Assembly (NCBI GenBank): GCA_003142535.1
Contig: PLMQ01000068.1
Coordinates: 1 to 64,000, forward strand
From: Syntrophaceae bacterium
GTDB lineage: Bacteria > Desulfobacterota > Syntrophia > Syntrophales > Smithellaceae
DNA length: 64,000 nt
Direction: 5' to 3'
Shown here: positions 52,748 to 61,321 of the stretch, one piece after another
How the letters are laid out: each line of letters starts with the position of its first letter
Numbering within the stretch: position 1 is the first letter of the stretch
Made by a program: the position numbers and the translations under genes
Notes under the pieces: model-generated
Databases searched by the model: none
Told to the model about the DNA's origin: nothing
The model's input: the letters and a program-made list of their open reading frames with translations, nothing else

Positions 52748-53761
52748 TTAGTTTTTATTGTGACGATAATAATTAATTGCCCGATTATGCATTTCAAGAG
52801 AAGAAGAAAAATAGTTTGAACCATCTCCTTTGGAGACAAAATAAAGATAATCAACTTTAGCAGGATAGAGCACGGCGTTTAAAGAATCAATTCCAGGATT
52901 GGCAATAGGACTAGGAGGCAAGCCGCTGATCATATATGTATTGTATGGCGAATTTCTTTTCAAATGATTCTTTGTAATCTTTCCATTAATATTTTCTAGT
53001 TCATAAACAGCAGTGGCATCGCTCTGCAGCCGCATTCCCTTTTTAAGTCTGTTGTGAAATACAGCTGAAATCAGTGGTTTCTCCGCTCGGTTGTCCGTTG
53101 CTTTGCCCACAATAGAAGCAAAAGTAACAAATTGATTGATATCAAATCCGAGTTCTTCCGCCCCTTTCATCATTTCCGGCGTAACTCTTTTCCAGAAATG
53201 ATGAACCATTATTTTCATAATCAGACGTGTGTCCATCGAACTGTCGAAAATATAATTCTCCGGAAAAAGATATCCTTCAATAGATTTTGCTTTAATTCCC
53301 AGTGTGTTTAGAAAATCGTGGTCAATCGCCAGTGTTAAGAAAGTTTCCTTATCAAAGAATTTAAACACAACTAGCCGTTCGGCAATTTCTTTTGTAGTCA
53401 AATTTTCGGGAATGGCAATATGATAAAGTTTAATCTCTCTGCTTAACAATTTATCAATGATTTCTACCGGTGTCATGGAATCACTGAGTTGATATTCACC
53501 AGCACGGAAGGCATTAGTAGCTCCCTTGGTAAAAGCTAGGCAATAGAATAAAAAACGGCTTTTTATCAATCCCGCTTTATTAAGAATTTCTGTTGTTTTG
53601 ACAAAGCTGGACCCGGTCGGTATATCAACAATCACTGCAGCTTTGTTACCATTGGGGTTAATAGGAGTCGCCGCATAATTAAGGATCACTATAAAAAATC
53701 CAATAATGATGACCACGCACGCAACAATTATATATATCGCTATTTTTGTAGATTTCTTCAT
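52748..53761 (-). CDS. mltG: MltG homologue with altered catalytic motif
   Basis: A 337-residue protein with one N-terminal membrane helix (IYIIVACVVIIIGFFIVIL) and a periplasmic YceG/MltG domain. The family block normally reads ASIVEKE, whose first Glu is taken as catalytic. Here it is FASIVGKATDNRAEKPLIS, so both Glu positions are changed (GGC and GCA codons). The rest is well kept: FHNRLKKGMRLQSDATAVYE, YNTYMISGLPPSPIANPG and VDYLYFVSK. The fold should be intact, but glycan-cleaving activity is doubtful. It sits on the minus strand with the rhomboid gene. Confidence 0.85.
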   Translation of the reverse strand: MKKSTKIAIYIIVACVVIIIGFFIVILNYAATPINPNGNKAAVIVDIPTGSSFVKTTEILNKAGLIKSRFLFYCLAFTKGATNAFRAGEYQLSDSMTPVEIIDKLLSREIKLYHIAIPENLTTKEIAERLVVFKFFDKETFLTLAIDHDFLNTLGIKAKSIEGYLFPENYIFDSSMDTRLIMKIMVHHFWKRVTPEMMKGAEELGFDINQFVTFASIVGKATDNRAEKPLISAVFHNRLKKGMRLQSDATAVYELENINGKITKNHLKRNSPYNTYMISGLPPSPIANPGIDSLNAVLYPAKVDYLYFVSKGDGSNYFSSSLEMHNRAINYYRHNKN

Positions 53762-53867
53762 TATAATTACGGGATCTTTCTATTCCAAGTTGCTTTTGCG
53801 ACTTATTTACTACTGATGAAGCAAGCTGTTAAATTGAATGTATTTATATTATGGTTAATGATGTTTA

Positions 53868-54590
53868 TTAACATAGTCCCCTTTTCACGGCACTCTCTAG
53901 CCAACTGCTATCACCTAATTCGCTTGCTTTCTTAAAATCTCTATACATATTTTGGTTATCACCAATTATTTCATACAAATTGCCTCTATATATGTATAAT
54001 TGAACATAAATTGGATTAATAAGAATTGCTTTACTAAAATCTTCAATTGCATTTTTATACCTTTTTAATGCCCCATAATGCCATCCTCTGCATAAGTAAT
54101 ATTCGCAATTCTGCGAATCAATTTCTATTAATCGGGTATCATCTTCTAGAGCTTCCTTATGTTTGCCCATATCCCAATATATTACTGCCCGAGCAAGGTA
54201 GCCACTTGGATCTCTTGGTTTGAGTTGAATAGCTTGATTAAAATCATTTAAAGCTTTTTGATATTTTTTAATAGCGGCATATGCTCTACCACGATTTATG
54301 TAATGGAAATTATCAGATGAATTTATATTTATTGCCGCACTGTGATCATCTATTGCTAGGTCAAATTTGTTTAGTTGGCTATATGCTAGTCCCCTAGAAT
54401 GATAAGCCTCTTCTTTTTTAGGGTTTAATAAAATGGATTTGCTCAATAATTTAATTGCTTGTGAAGGATTACTAAAGCCTCCTATCTGATAATCCCAGAA
54501 TTCCATAGCATTTAAATAATATTCAGAGTCTGACTTGTCATCGTCTAACTGCTTTTTCTGGTTTTTTCCGGGTAAATTAAAAATTCCCAT
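53868..54590 (-). CDS. TPR repeat protein
   Basis: A 240-residue protein consisting of about five to six TPR units (AYHSRGLAYSQLNKFDLAID, NRGRAYAAIKKYQKALNDFN, ARAVIYWDMGKHKEALED and RGWHYGALKRYKNAIEDFSK). The start at 54590 has AGGAG eight bases upstream; an ATG 18 bases further up has none. There is no signal or catalytic domain, so a scaffold role is likely. Upstream lie only tiny frames. Confidence 0.75.
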   Translation of the reverse strand: MGIFNLPGKNQKKQLDDDKSDSEYYLNAMEFWDYQIGGFSNPSQAIKLLSKSILLNPKKEEAYHSRGLAYSQLNKFDLAIDDHSAAININSSDNFHYINRGRAYAAIKKYQKALNDFNQAIQLKPRDPSGYLARAVIYWDMGKHKEALEDDTRLIEIDSQNCEYYLCRGWHYGALKRYKNAIEDFSKAILINPIYVQLYIYRGNLYEIIGDNQNMYRDFKKASELGDSSWLESAVKRGLC

Positions 54591-54710
54591 ATCATATGCT
54601 CCTATCATAGGATATTCATTAATTTATTGTGAAGTTTAGCTTTCATTACATATCAAACACCAACAGCTTGCTCAACCTTAGCAAGTATATCTTTTAAATT
54701 ATAAGACATT

Positions 54711-54782
54711 TTAATCAATTCCGGCAACAATTACGAAAGCCATAATCAAAAGGATTAAAAAAAGCATCTTAAATATTTTCAT
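54711..54782 (-). CDS. Putative membrane microprotein
   Basis: A 23-residue frame, MKIFKMLFLILLIMAFVIVA plus GID, with AAGGG eight bases before the ATG. It is almost entirely one hydrophobic helix. A second tiny frame (18 codons, MSYNLKDILAKVEQAVGV) starts two bases after its stop. Their size makes them doubtful, but the ribosome-binding site is good. They could be a small toxin or regulatory peptide. Confidence 0.35.
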   Translation of the reverse strand: MKIFKMLFLILLIMAFVIVAGID

Positions 54783-54878
54783 TTGTTATTCCCTTTATTT
54801 CTGTTCCAATAATTGATCTACCTTTGATACTCATACTACAATCATTACTACATTATTTCATAACAACTGCACCACTTT

Positions 54879-55157
54879 CTATTTTCCATCCGCCATCTTC
54901 TTTAATTCTCTTCCCACCTTGAAAAACGGCAATCTCTTTGCTTTCACCTCCACATATTCCCCAAGTTTGGGATTCCTGCCTTTATAAGCCTTATACTGCC
55001 GAACAGTGAAACTCCCAAATCCCCTGATCTCTATTCTGCCGCCATCCTTAAGAGTTTTCGTAAACCTGTCAAAAACAAGATTTATAATATCCGTTGCCTG
55101 TTTTTCAGTCAGGTTATTTTTTACCATCAGTGCCGTAATCAAATCAGATTTGTTCAT
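54879..55157 (-). CDS. HU/IHF-family DNA-binding protein
   Basis: A 92-residue histone-like protein. The start at 55157 (MNKSDLITALMVK) is preferred to one 24 bases upstream because AGAGG lies nine bases before it and the family N-terminus begins MNKSDL. Visible are the DNA-intercalating arm (GRNPKLGEYVEVKAKRLPFF) and the dimer helices (TEKQATDIINLVFDRFTKTL). It compacts or bends DNA, likely to assist recombination of the element. Confidence 0.93.
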   Translation of the reverse strand: MNKSDLITALMVKNNLTEKQATDIINLVFDRFTKTLKDGGRIEIRGFGSFTVRQYKAYKGRNPKLGEYVEVKAKRLPFFKVGRELKKMADGK

Positions 55158-55317
55158 ATTCTTTGCCTCTTCCTTATCCATTATAGATGCTCTAAGTATA
55201 TATATTAATTAATATAGTGCAACCAATTTATTATGAAAGGAGGCTAAATATTCAAGCACAGTCAGCATCAGTTCAACAAACACTAATCAAATACAATTCA
55301 GAAAGGAGAAAACAAAC

Positions 55318-55680
55318 ATGCTTAATCAGACAATCATTGTAGGACATCTGGGAGAAGATCCCAAGGAATTCTTTTCAGCGGAGGGAGTCGCAGTAACATC
55401 ATTCGATCTGGCTTTTCAGGCAGCAAAGAAGAAAACCTGTTGGATCAAAATTGTCTGCTTCAAGTCCTTAGCCGAATTATGTCAAAAATATTTACACAAA
55501 GGAGCTAAGATCGCCATTTCCGGCCAGCTTGATGCGAATAAATGGACTGACAAGGATGGTCAGAATCACACCAGCTTCCAGATCATCGGTAATTCGCTGG
55601 AGTTCATCAAAACAGATGGGCGCGGCTTTAAAGATGGCGAAGCCACAGTGGAGACCATCAACGAAGAAGCACCATTTTAA
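55318..55680 (+). CDS. ssb: Single-stranded DNA-binding protein
   Basis: A 120-residue OB-fold protein (MLNQTIIVGHLGEDPKEFFS, then ISGQLDANKWTDKDGQNH). It has a short acidic C-terminus ending EEAPF, similar to the DDDIPF tail that binds partner enzymes. Coats single-stranded DNA during replication or recombination. Start preceded by AAAGGAGA. It is the first of a run of DNA-metabolism genes on the plus strand. Confidence 0.88.
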   Translation: MLNQTIIVGHLGEDPKEFFSAEGVAVTSFDLAFQAAKKKTCWIKIVCFKSLAELCQKYLHKGAKIAISGQLDANKWTDKDGQNHTSFQIIGNSLEFIKTDGRGFKDGEATVETINEEAPF

Positions 55681-55694
55681 ATAAGGAGGTGTCG

Positions 55695-55796
55695 ATGAAG
55701 GCGAAGACAATACAGATAATCATTACAATTATCGCAGCAATCGCCGATATCTTGATTTCCTCAAGAGGCAATAAAAATAAAGGAGGTAAGAAATAA
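55695..55796 (+). CDS. Small membrane peptide, coupled to next gene
   Basis: A 33-residue frame with AAGGAGG before the ATG. The first half is a single hydrophobic helix (IQIIITIIAAIADILI), followed by a basic tail (SSRGNKNKGGKK). It overlaps the next gene as TAATG, and the downstream ribosome-binding site lies inside its last codons, so it is translated as a coupled unit. Not similar to anything I recognise. Confidence 0.5.
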   Translation: MKAKTIQIIITIIAAIADILISSRGNKNKGGKK

Positions 55797-56800
55797 TGAC
55801 AAGTGCTGAAGCTCTCAAACGGAGTGAAAAATCACAGAATTTAAAAGTATTTCATCTGGAAGATTCACCCTGGTATTATGTGGAAAGCGAGGAAGGAAAA
55901 ATCTGTTACAAGGTTTGCTATGAAAGCGACACGGAATATCATTGCAACTGCGCCGATTTTGCCAAGGGTTTCAAAAACGACCAGAACTTTAAATGCAAGC
56001 ATATCATGGCAGTCATGAATTCCATCACGGAAGGCGATTCCGAGAATGTTCATTATCTGGAAAGATGGAGACCCAAGCTGGACGAAAGCTTCATCAAAAA
56101 GATCGATGACAAGGATTTCGTTCTCTACTCTGGATTATTGGATGTCGCCCATCAGAAGAATCTAATCAGTGTGGATGTTGAGCTTATTCAGTTTCCCTCT
56201 GATGATAATAAGCAGACAGCTATCTGCAAGGCAACAGTGAAAACATTTGACGGCAAGATATTTGCCGATATCGGTGATGCCAATCCGCAAAACTGCAATT
56301 CCAAGGTGGCCAAACACTTGATCCGCATGGCTAGCACCAGAGCAAAAGCACGCGCATTTCGGGATATGGACAATATCGGCATGACCGCTCTCGAAGAACT
56401 GGGAGATCTGAATGAAGTCACCGGCAATAAACCTCATGCTCATACTCAAAGTGACAATGTAAAACCTTTTATCAAACCAGTCAAGAAAGCGGAGCCGGTC
56501 ATTCCGGCAAATGCCAAGGCTGAAACGAAAGAAGAAGTCAATGTTTCTAATGAGACCAAACCGAAGAAAACCAAGGTGGCAAAACCAGGCAACGGAAATG
56601 GTAACGGCACTGCTAAAACAGAGAAAGTTCCTTTAATGAGCGAGGCGCAGAAATCAGCTTTATTCAATCTCAGTCGCAGACGCGGATTTTCTGTCGAGGA
56701 TATTGAAAAAAGAGCCACGGAAAAATACGGAGTGCCGGTTGAACAATTAACTTCTGTCAATGCCGGAGAATTTATCCGTTATCTGCAGCAAGCATCATAA
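55796..56800 (+). CDS. SWIM zinc-finger protein
   Basis: A 334-residue protein. Residues about 48-75 form a SWIM finger (CNCADFAKGF then FKCKHIMAVM; CxC...CxH). A central region (about 105-205) has the alternating pattern of a small nucleotide-related fold, and RMASTRAKARAFRDMDNIGM recalls the C-terminal end of phage DNA-binding proteins. A Pro/Lys-rich linker (about 220-285) precedes a small helical C-terminal domain. It probably binds nucleic acids with the SSB and nuclease encoded beside it. Confidence 0.65.
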   Translation: MTSAEALKRSEKSQNLKVFHLEDSPWYYVESEEGKICYKVCYESDTEYHCNCADFAKGFKNDQNFKCKHIMAVMNSITEGDSENVHYLERWRPKLDESFIKKIDDKDFVLYSGLLDVAHQKNLISVDVELIQFPSDDNKQTAICKATVKTFDGKIFADIGDANPQNCNSKVAKHLIRMASTRAKARAFRDMDNIGMTALEELGDLNEVTGNKPHAHTQSDNVKPFIKPVKKAEPVIPANAKAETKEEVNVSNETKPKKTKVAKPGNGNGNGTAKTEKVPLMSEAQKSALFNLSRRRGFSVEDIEKRATEKYGVPVEQLTSVNAGEFIRYLQQAS

Positions 56801-56839
56801 CCAATCACAATTAAACCAATAGCGCCATCTCCGTAACCG

Positions 56840-56898
56840 GGGACAGGGATATCTTTATTTATTAATCAGCCTTTTACTGGCTTAGGCATTCCTGTCCC
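56840..56898 (+). promoter_or_regulatory. Structured leader hairpin
   Basis: GGGACAGG (56840-56847) pairs with CCTGTCCC (56891-56898), enclosing an AGCC-TTTTACT-GGCT hairpin and the sequence TAGGCATT. The same order (closing stem, inner hairpin, AGGCAT before the closing strand) is seen at 22059-22130. It lies 50 bases before the nuclease start. Confidence 0.45.
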
Positions 56899-56947
56899 TA
56901 TTTCTTCACTACGCAGGGGTCTGCGCTTCCTAGAATTGAGGTGTACC

Positions 56948-57763
56948 ATGAATTTAAAAGAATTAAGAAAGGCGGATCATTTATCAGCCAGCGCCATCAA
57001 TGACTACATCGACTGTGGACTCTTGTTTAAGTTTGGCAGGATAGATAAAATCCAGCAAGAGTTGAAGGCAGACGCCATGGAACTGGGTTCAGCAATTCAT
57101 TTAGCGCTCGCTGATTTCCATACAGAAAAAATGAAAGGTAATTTGCTGTCCATTAAAGACCTGCAGGAATGCTTTGCAGCTCATTGGAAAAAGATTACCG
57201 ATGGACGGAATGACATTTTATATGCGGAAGGAAATAATCCGGAAATCATGCTCCTGCAAGGCAAAGAGTTGCTCACCGCTTATTATAATAAATCTTCCTG
57301 GAAAGATTTTGAGGTCATCGGCATTGAAGAAGCTTTCAGCTTTAACATAGAAGGCTGCCCTGTTCCCATTATCGGAGCGATTGACCTCATTGAGCAGGAT
57401 GCTGCCGGCACTGTTATCATCACTGATTTTAAAACTTCTGCCAGAGCCTATTCCAATGATGAGGTGAATAAAAATTTTCAATTAACTCTGTATCAGATGG
57501 CAGCAAAAGCAAAAGGCTATGGTGATGCGGATATTCTGTTGCGCTTCGATTGTCTTATAAAAACAAAATTACCAAAATTTGAATCTTTTTATACGACACG
57601 GGACACTACTGATGAAATCCGGGCACGCAGAAAAATCATTGAAGTCGCCAGAGGTATCGCTCAAGGAATATTCATTCCTAATGACAGTGCCAGCAATTAC
57701 AAATGTAAAAACTGCTCTTTCAAGAAAAATTGTGATGCCTGGTTTATGGAGGAAGCAGCATGA
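56948..57763 (+). CDS. RecB/Cas4-like PD-(D/E)xK nuclease
   Basis: A 271-residue protein. Start 56948 is chosen because GAGGTGT lies before it. Visible are the N-terminal SASAINDYIDCGLLFKFGR, HLALADFH, the active-site pattern IIGAIDLIEQ...VIITDFKTS (D...DxK type), QLTLYQMAAKAKGYG, and a C-terminal Cys cluster (CKNCSFKKNCDAWF) as in Cas4-type iron-sulfur nucleases. It would process DNA ends with the helicase that follows. It overlaps the next gene by ATGA. Confidence 0.8.
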   Translation: MNLKELRKADHLSASAINDYIDCGLLFKFGRIDKIQQELKADAMELGSAIHLALADFHTEKMKGNLLSIKDLQECFAAHWKKITDGRNDILYAEGNNPEIMLLQGKELLTAYYNKSSWKDFEVIGIEEAFSFNIEGCPVPIIGAIDLIEQDAAGTVIITDFKTSARAYSNDEVNKNFQLTLYQMAAKAKGYGDADILLRFDCLIKTKLPKFESFYTTRDTTDEIRARRKIIEVARGIAQGIFIPNDSASNYKCKNCSFKKNCDAWFMEEAA

Positions 57764-58179
57764 CCAATGAAACTTTAGCGGAAGCTCAGGATTATCTTAC
57801 AGTAGAAAAAGATGACGGATATAAACGCATCGTGGACATTCATCATTTATTACAGAGCCACAACATAAATGAAGTAATCGAGTTTTTGAAAGATTATCTT
57901 CGGGGAAAGGAACGAGCATTAAAAAGCATGATCCTGATTGATAAAACACATCATAAAGTAGATCAGTATGTCGCGGCAATGTTTCGGATGACCATGGCGA
58001 TTAAAACACTGGAAGGAGAGGAGGTGGCAATAATTGAAAGATCTAAACAAGGAGCAAATGAAAGCGGCAAGCTTCACAACCGGCATAGCAGCAGTGATAG
58101 CAGTTCCGGGGAGCGGAAAAACTTTCTCAATGGTAGCGCGCATAGGATTTTTGGTAATGCAAAACAGCGTGCCGCCTGA
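57760..58179 (+). CDS. Small protein overlapping the helicase gene
   Basis: A 139-residue frame that begins with plausible, unrecognised sequence (LTVEKDDGYKRIVDIHHLLQ, HNINEVIEFLKDYLRGKE). After about residue 92 it becomes Ser/Arg/Asn-rich low-complexity sequence, exactly where the helicase gene starts in another frame. Only the first 90 or so residues look genuine. A lost stop codon or a frameshift near 58030 would explain this. Confidence 0.45.
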   Translation: MTNETLAEAQDYLTVEKDDGYKRIVDIHHLLQSHNINEVIEFLKDYLRGKERALKSMILIDKTHHKVDQYVAAMFRMTMAIKTLEGEEVAIIERSKQGANESGKLHNRHSSSDSSSGERKNFLNGSAHRIFGNAKQRAA

Positions 58180-59899
58180 AAACATTTTAGGCTTAACCTT
58201 TACGCGGAATGCGGCAGAAGAAATGCGACAGCGACTTGTTCCCGTATTAAATGAACTAGCGTCACGAGTAACATTATCCACAATTCACAGCTGGTGCCAT
58301 TATCTTCTTCGGAATGAAGGAAAACTCTTTGAAATTCTTTCCGGCAAAGATCAATTATCCTTTATTAAAAATTTAATGAAACATAAAAAAATGAAAGATT
58401 TATCAGTCGGTTCTGTCCTAAGAGAAATCAGTCTGGCCAAAAATAATTTAATATCTTCGGCAGAATTTCGAGCTCTTTATGAGTCGGATAAAAATATGCT
58501 GAAGGTTGCGGACATCTATGAAGCGTATGACCGGGAAAAAGCAAAAAAGTATCTCCTGGACTTTGATGACCTGTTGCTGGAGACCTATCTACTGCTTACC
58601 ACTAATGACAATATCAGAAATAAATATGCAGACCGTTATCAGCATCTATTGGTGGATGAATTTCAGGACACAAATCCATGCCAATTAGAAATCATCAAAT
58701 GCCTGATTGATGAAAAAGATGACAGTGAAAAATCTTTCTGGTGCGCGGGAGATGATTGGCAAAGTATCTTTAGTTTTGCCGGAGCTTCAGTAGGAAACAT
58801 TCTCAATTTTCAGACCACTTTTAGCAAGTCTCAAATCTTTATCCTGAATGTCAATTACCGCAGCACCCCTCAAATACTCAAAGCCTGTCAAAATTTGATT
58901 CAGCATAATTTACGTAAGATTGAAAAAAAGTTGAAGACAAATAATGCGGATGGAGACGAAGTTATTGTTTTAGAGAGTTCATCCGAAGAAGGCGAAGCTT
59001 TGAGCATGGTCAATGAGATACAGAATCTGGTGGAACAGAGAGGCTATGAATATAAGGACATCTCTTGTTTGTATCGAGCGAATTTCCAAAGTCGTGTTGT
59101 AGAAGAGACCTTTGCCCAGATGAAGATACCTTATCACATTGAAAACGGGTTGAACTTTTACCAGAGATCGGAAGTTCGATATCTTTTGGATTATCTGAGA
59201 TTGATCAGCAGTCCCAACTCGGAAGAAGGCGATGAAGCACTGAAGTCAATATTAAATATACCTAACAGATATATCAGTAGAAAATTTATTCAGGAGCTGA
59301 CAGAGTTTTCCAGCAAGCTTAATGTCCATCTTTTTGAAGGGCTAAAGCAAATGCCCGTTGATCCTCCCTACATTCGACATAATGTTAGAGATTTCATCTC
59401 ATTTATAAATCCCTTAGTGGACTATGCTCCTAATCTCAATCCGGCGGAGGTTTTACAAATACTGAGAAATCAGTTCGACTATGACAGGTTCATCACAGAT
59501 GAGGATATTCCCACGCCTGATGATACGAAAATTCAAAACCTGAATCAGTTACAGTTGTCAGCGGCAAGGTATTCCAGCATTCAATCTTTTCTGGAATATA
59601 CGGACAGCTTTGATGAGCAGATGAGTAATGACAAGGAAGGAGTGGCTTTGATGACCATCCATAAGGCTAAGGGTCTGGAATTTCCCGTAGTGTTTGTCAT
59701 TGGCCTAGTTGAAGGGATAACTCCCACCAAGCGCGGGGATATTGAAGAGGAACGCAGAATAGTGTTTGTGGGAATATCCCGAGCTATGAAGATCCTCTAT
59801 ATCAGCCATTCGTTTACCTATATGGGACAGGCGTCTAAGAAATCAATCTTCATCGACGAAATCATGGGCACTCAGCAGGAATCAACAATAGCCGCTTAA
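58034..59899 (+). CDS. UvrD/PcrA-like superfamily 1 helicase
   Basis: A 621-residue DNA helicase. The TTG start at 58034 follows GGAGAGGAGGTGG. The conserved motifs are in order: GIAAVIAVPGSGKTFSMV (Walker A), LGLTFTRNAAEEMRQR, TLSTIHSWCHYLL, LLVDEFQDTNPCQ (Walker B), FWCAGDDWQSIFSFAGA, LNVNYRSTPQI, GVALMTIHKAKGLEFPVVF and RRIVFVGISRAMKILYISHS. It is shorter than UvrD (about 720 residues) at the C-terminus, as are phage and ICE versions. It acts with the RecB-like nuclease. Confidence 0.88.
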   Translation: MKDLNKEQMKAASFTTGIAAVIAVPGSGKTFSMVARIGFLVMQNSVPPENILGLTFTRNAAEEMRQRLVPVLNELASRVTLSTIHSWCHYLLRNEGKLFEILSGKDQLSFIKNLMKHKKMKDLSVGSVLREISLAKNNLISSAEFRALYESDKNMLKVADIYEAYDREKAKKYLLDFDDLLLETYLLLTTNDNIRNKYADRYQHLLVDEFQDTNPCQLEIIKCLIDEKDDSEKSFWCAGDDWQSIFSFAGASVGNILNFQTTFSKSQIFILNVNYRSTPQILKACQNLIQHNLRKIEKKLKTNNADGDEVIVLESSSEEGEALSMVNEIQNLVEQRGYEYKDISCLYRANFQSRVVEETFAQMKIPYHIENGLNFYQRSEVRYLLDYLRLISSPNSEEGDEALKSILNIPNRYISRKFIQELTEFSSKLNVHLFEGLKQMPVDPPYIRHNVRDFISFINPLVDYAPNLNPAEVLQILRNQFDYDRFITDEDIPTPDDTKIQNLNQLQLSAARYSSIQSFLEYTDSFDEQMSNDKEGVALMTIHKAKGLEFPVVFVIGLVEGITPTKRGDIEEERRIVFVGISRAMKILYISHSFTYMGQASKKSIFIDEIMGTQQESTIAA

Positions 59900-59951
59900 A
59901 CATTCTCTACGTTTCTCCACAGTGAAATCCGTAAATCATTAATTCATATTA

Positions 59952-59977
59952 AAGGGAAGGCATATAAACGTTCCCTT
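59952..59977 (+). other. Hairpin upstream of the 144-residue gene
   Basis: AAGGGAA (59952-59958) pairs with TTCCCTT (59971-59977) around a 12-base loop, just after the helicase gene. The T tract is weak. It may be a terminator or a leader structure. Confidence 0.4.
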
Positions 59978-60011
59978 GTCTATTTATGAAAGGTCAGGAG
60001 GTGAATAAGAA

Positions 60012-60446
60012 ATGAGCAAATCAAACCGAAAAGCTTACGTGAATATCTACTGCAAAATCTATGCGGAGAACTTCAGTAATGAAATGCTGGACAGGGAAGC
60101 AACAGGAAAGGAAATCTATAATTTCCTGATGAAGGAGGCTGGATTGTGCCTGCCCCTGCATGGAGATGCCAACATCTGGTATTTGGGGTCATGCGAGAAG
60201 TTCGGCAACATTGTTTACAAAGACAAAACCTGGAGCTGGAGTTTCGGGGAAGCATCCTTTGATATTGTCAAAGAGTTTGTCCGCACTGTTTATGATGACG
60301 GCCTCTTTACAGAAGAACAGTACCGCAATCTGTTAGCTAAAATCAAAGAAGGTCGTCAGATAAACGACATGTATTTTATCGGAGATTATCTTTACAAGAA
60401 AAACAAACCAACAACAAAAACAGAAATGGAGAATAGTTATGTTTGA
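60012..60446 (+). CDS. Unknown element protein, 144 residues
   Basis: No family recognised. It is rich in aromatic residues, with segments AYVNIYCKIYAENFSNEM, NIWYLGSCEKFGNIVYKDKT and FDIVKEFVRTVYDDGLFTEEQ. AGGAGGTGA precedes the ATG. It overlaps the next gene by eight bases and is probably cotranslated with it. Confidence 0.55.
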   Translation: MSKSNRKAYVNIYCKIYAENFSNEMLDREATGKEIYNFLMKEAGLCLPLHGDANIWYLGSCEKFGNIVYKDKTWSWSFGEASFDIVKEFVRTVYDDGLFTEEQYRNLLAKIKEGRQINDMYFIGDYLYKKNKPTTKTEMENSYV

Positions 60447-61092
60447 AATATTAAGTTTTCGTAACGGCGACAAGATTTTGAAAGAAAAGAAGATGGCAAA
60501 AGAAGTTAAACAATTGATGGAATACATCCATGATTGTCTGTTCGGCACACGCTATAAAGGTGAATTGTTGCGTCAGGCATTAACGGAAATGGACTGGCGG
60601 CAGAACGGAGACACAAAAATTCTGGAAGGAAGAAGGTATTTCTATAAGGGATTTAAAAACCGTGTAGCAATCGACGGCAGCTTTTCCAGTTATGAGGCAA
60701 TTCAGGATGCACTGCTTCGATTACAGATCGGTTATGAAAAGAAGAAGATTGATCTGGGCATAGTCATGATCACTTCTCAGCGCAGTGAAAAGAGCAAACT
60801 GGGGACTACCAAGGATTTGGTCACTCAGGAAATTGAAATGCTCTATCCCGTAATTAATCTTCCTGTTATCGTCGTGCTGTTTGATTTGGGAAGACCGGGC
60901 GAACTTTATGAAGAAAAGGAAGAACCTCTGCCGGACAAGATTGTCATCAATGATCCCCTCAAGGGATTCAGAAGTTTTCCAAAAAATGAAGATGACCATA
61001 AATTGCCTGTCAATGCCGAGGAGCAAGCATTCCATGATACGCAAAAGAATAAGAAGAAGTCCAGGAAAGCAGCCCCGAAAGAGGCAGCATAA
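60439..61092 (+). CDS. BglII/BstYI-type restriction-endonuclease-like protein
   Basis: A 217-residue protein. The central block (KNRVAIDGSFSSYEAIQDAL, then LRLQIGYEKKKIDLGIVMIT) followed by VIVVLFDLGRPGELY resembles the BglII/BstYI endonuclease family. The catalytic pattern is incomplete to my eye. No matching methyltransferase lies next to it; the only methyltransferase in the window is the partial C5 enzyme at the end. It may be a nuclease of another kind or an inactive remnant. Confidence 0.45.
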   Translation: MFEILSFRNGDKILKEKKMAKEVKQLMEYIHDCLFGTRYKGELLRQALTEMDWRQNGDTKILEGRRYFYKGFKNRVAIDGSFSSYEAIQDALLRLQIGYEKKKIDLGIVMITSQRSEKSKLGTTKDLVTQEIEMLYPVINLPVIVVLFDLGRPGELYEEKEEPLPDKIVINDPLKGFRSFPKNEDDHKLPVNAEEQAFHDTQKNKKKSRKAAPKEAA

Positions 61093-61096
61093 ATCT

Positions 61097-61321
61097 ATGG
61101 CTTATACACCGGAACTTTCTCTAAAAGCATCGCAGACTTTAAGAAGAATAGCGTGGGCATTGGAAAAACCGATGACGGAAACAATTGATATAGTCATGAA
61201 TAATATTACCATGTTCATTGATCCGCAAAAGGTCTGCGTCAAGTGCAAAGATGATTCTCTGTGTCCAACCTGCATCTTCGACGGGCAGAATCATAAAGTC
61301 TGCAACAAAATAATTCAGTAA
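61097..61321 (+). CDS. Small Cys-rich protein
   Basis: A 74-residue protein. The first 45 residues look like a small helical domain (LSLKASQTLRRIAWALEKPM, then ETIDIVMNNITMF). The last 30 hold CVKCKDDSLCPTCIFDGQNH followed by KVC, a likely zinc site. The ATG at 61097 lies four bases after the stop of the previous gene. Probably a DNA-binding accessory protein. Confidence 0.5.
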   Translation: MAYTPELSLKASQTLRRIAWALEKPMTETIDIVMNNITMFIDPQKVCVKCKDDSLCPTCIFDGQNHKVCNKIIQ

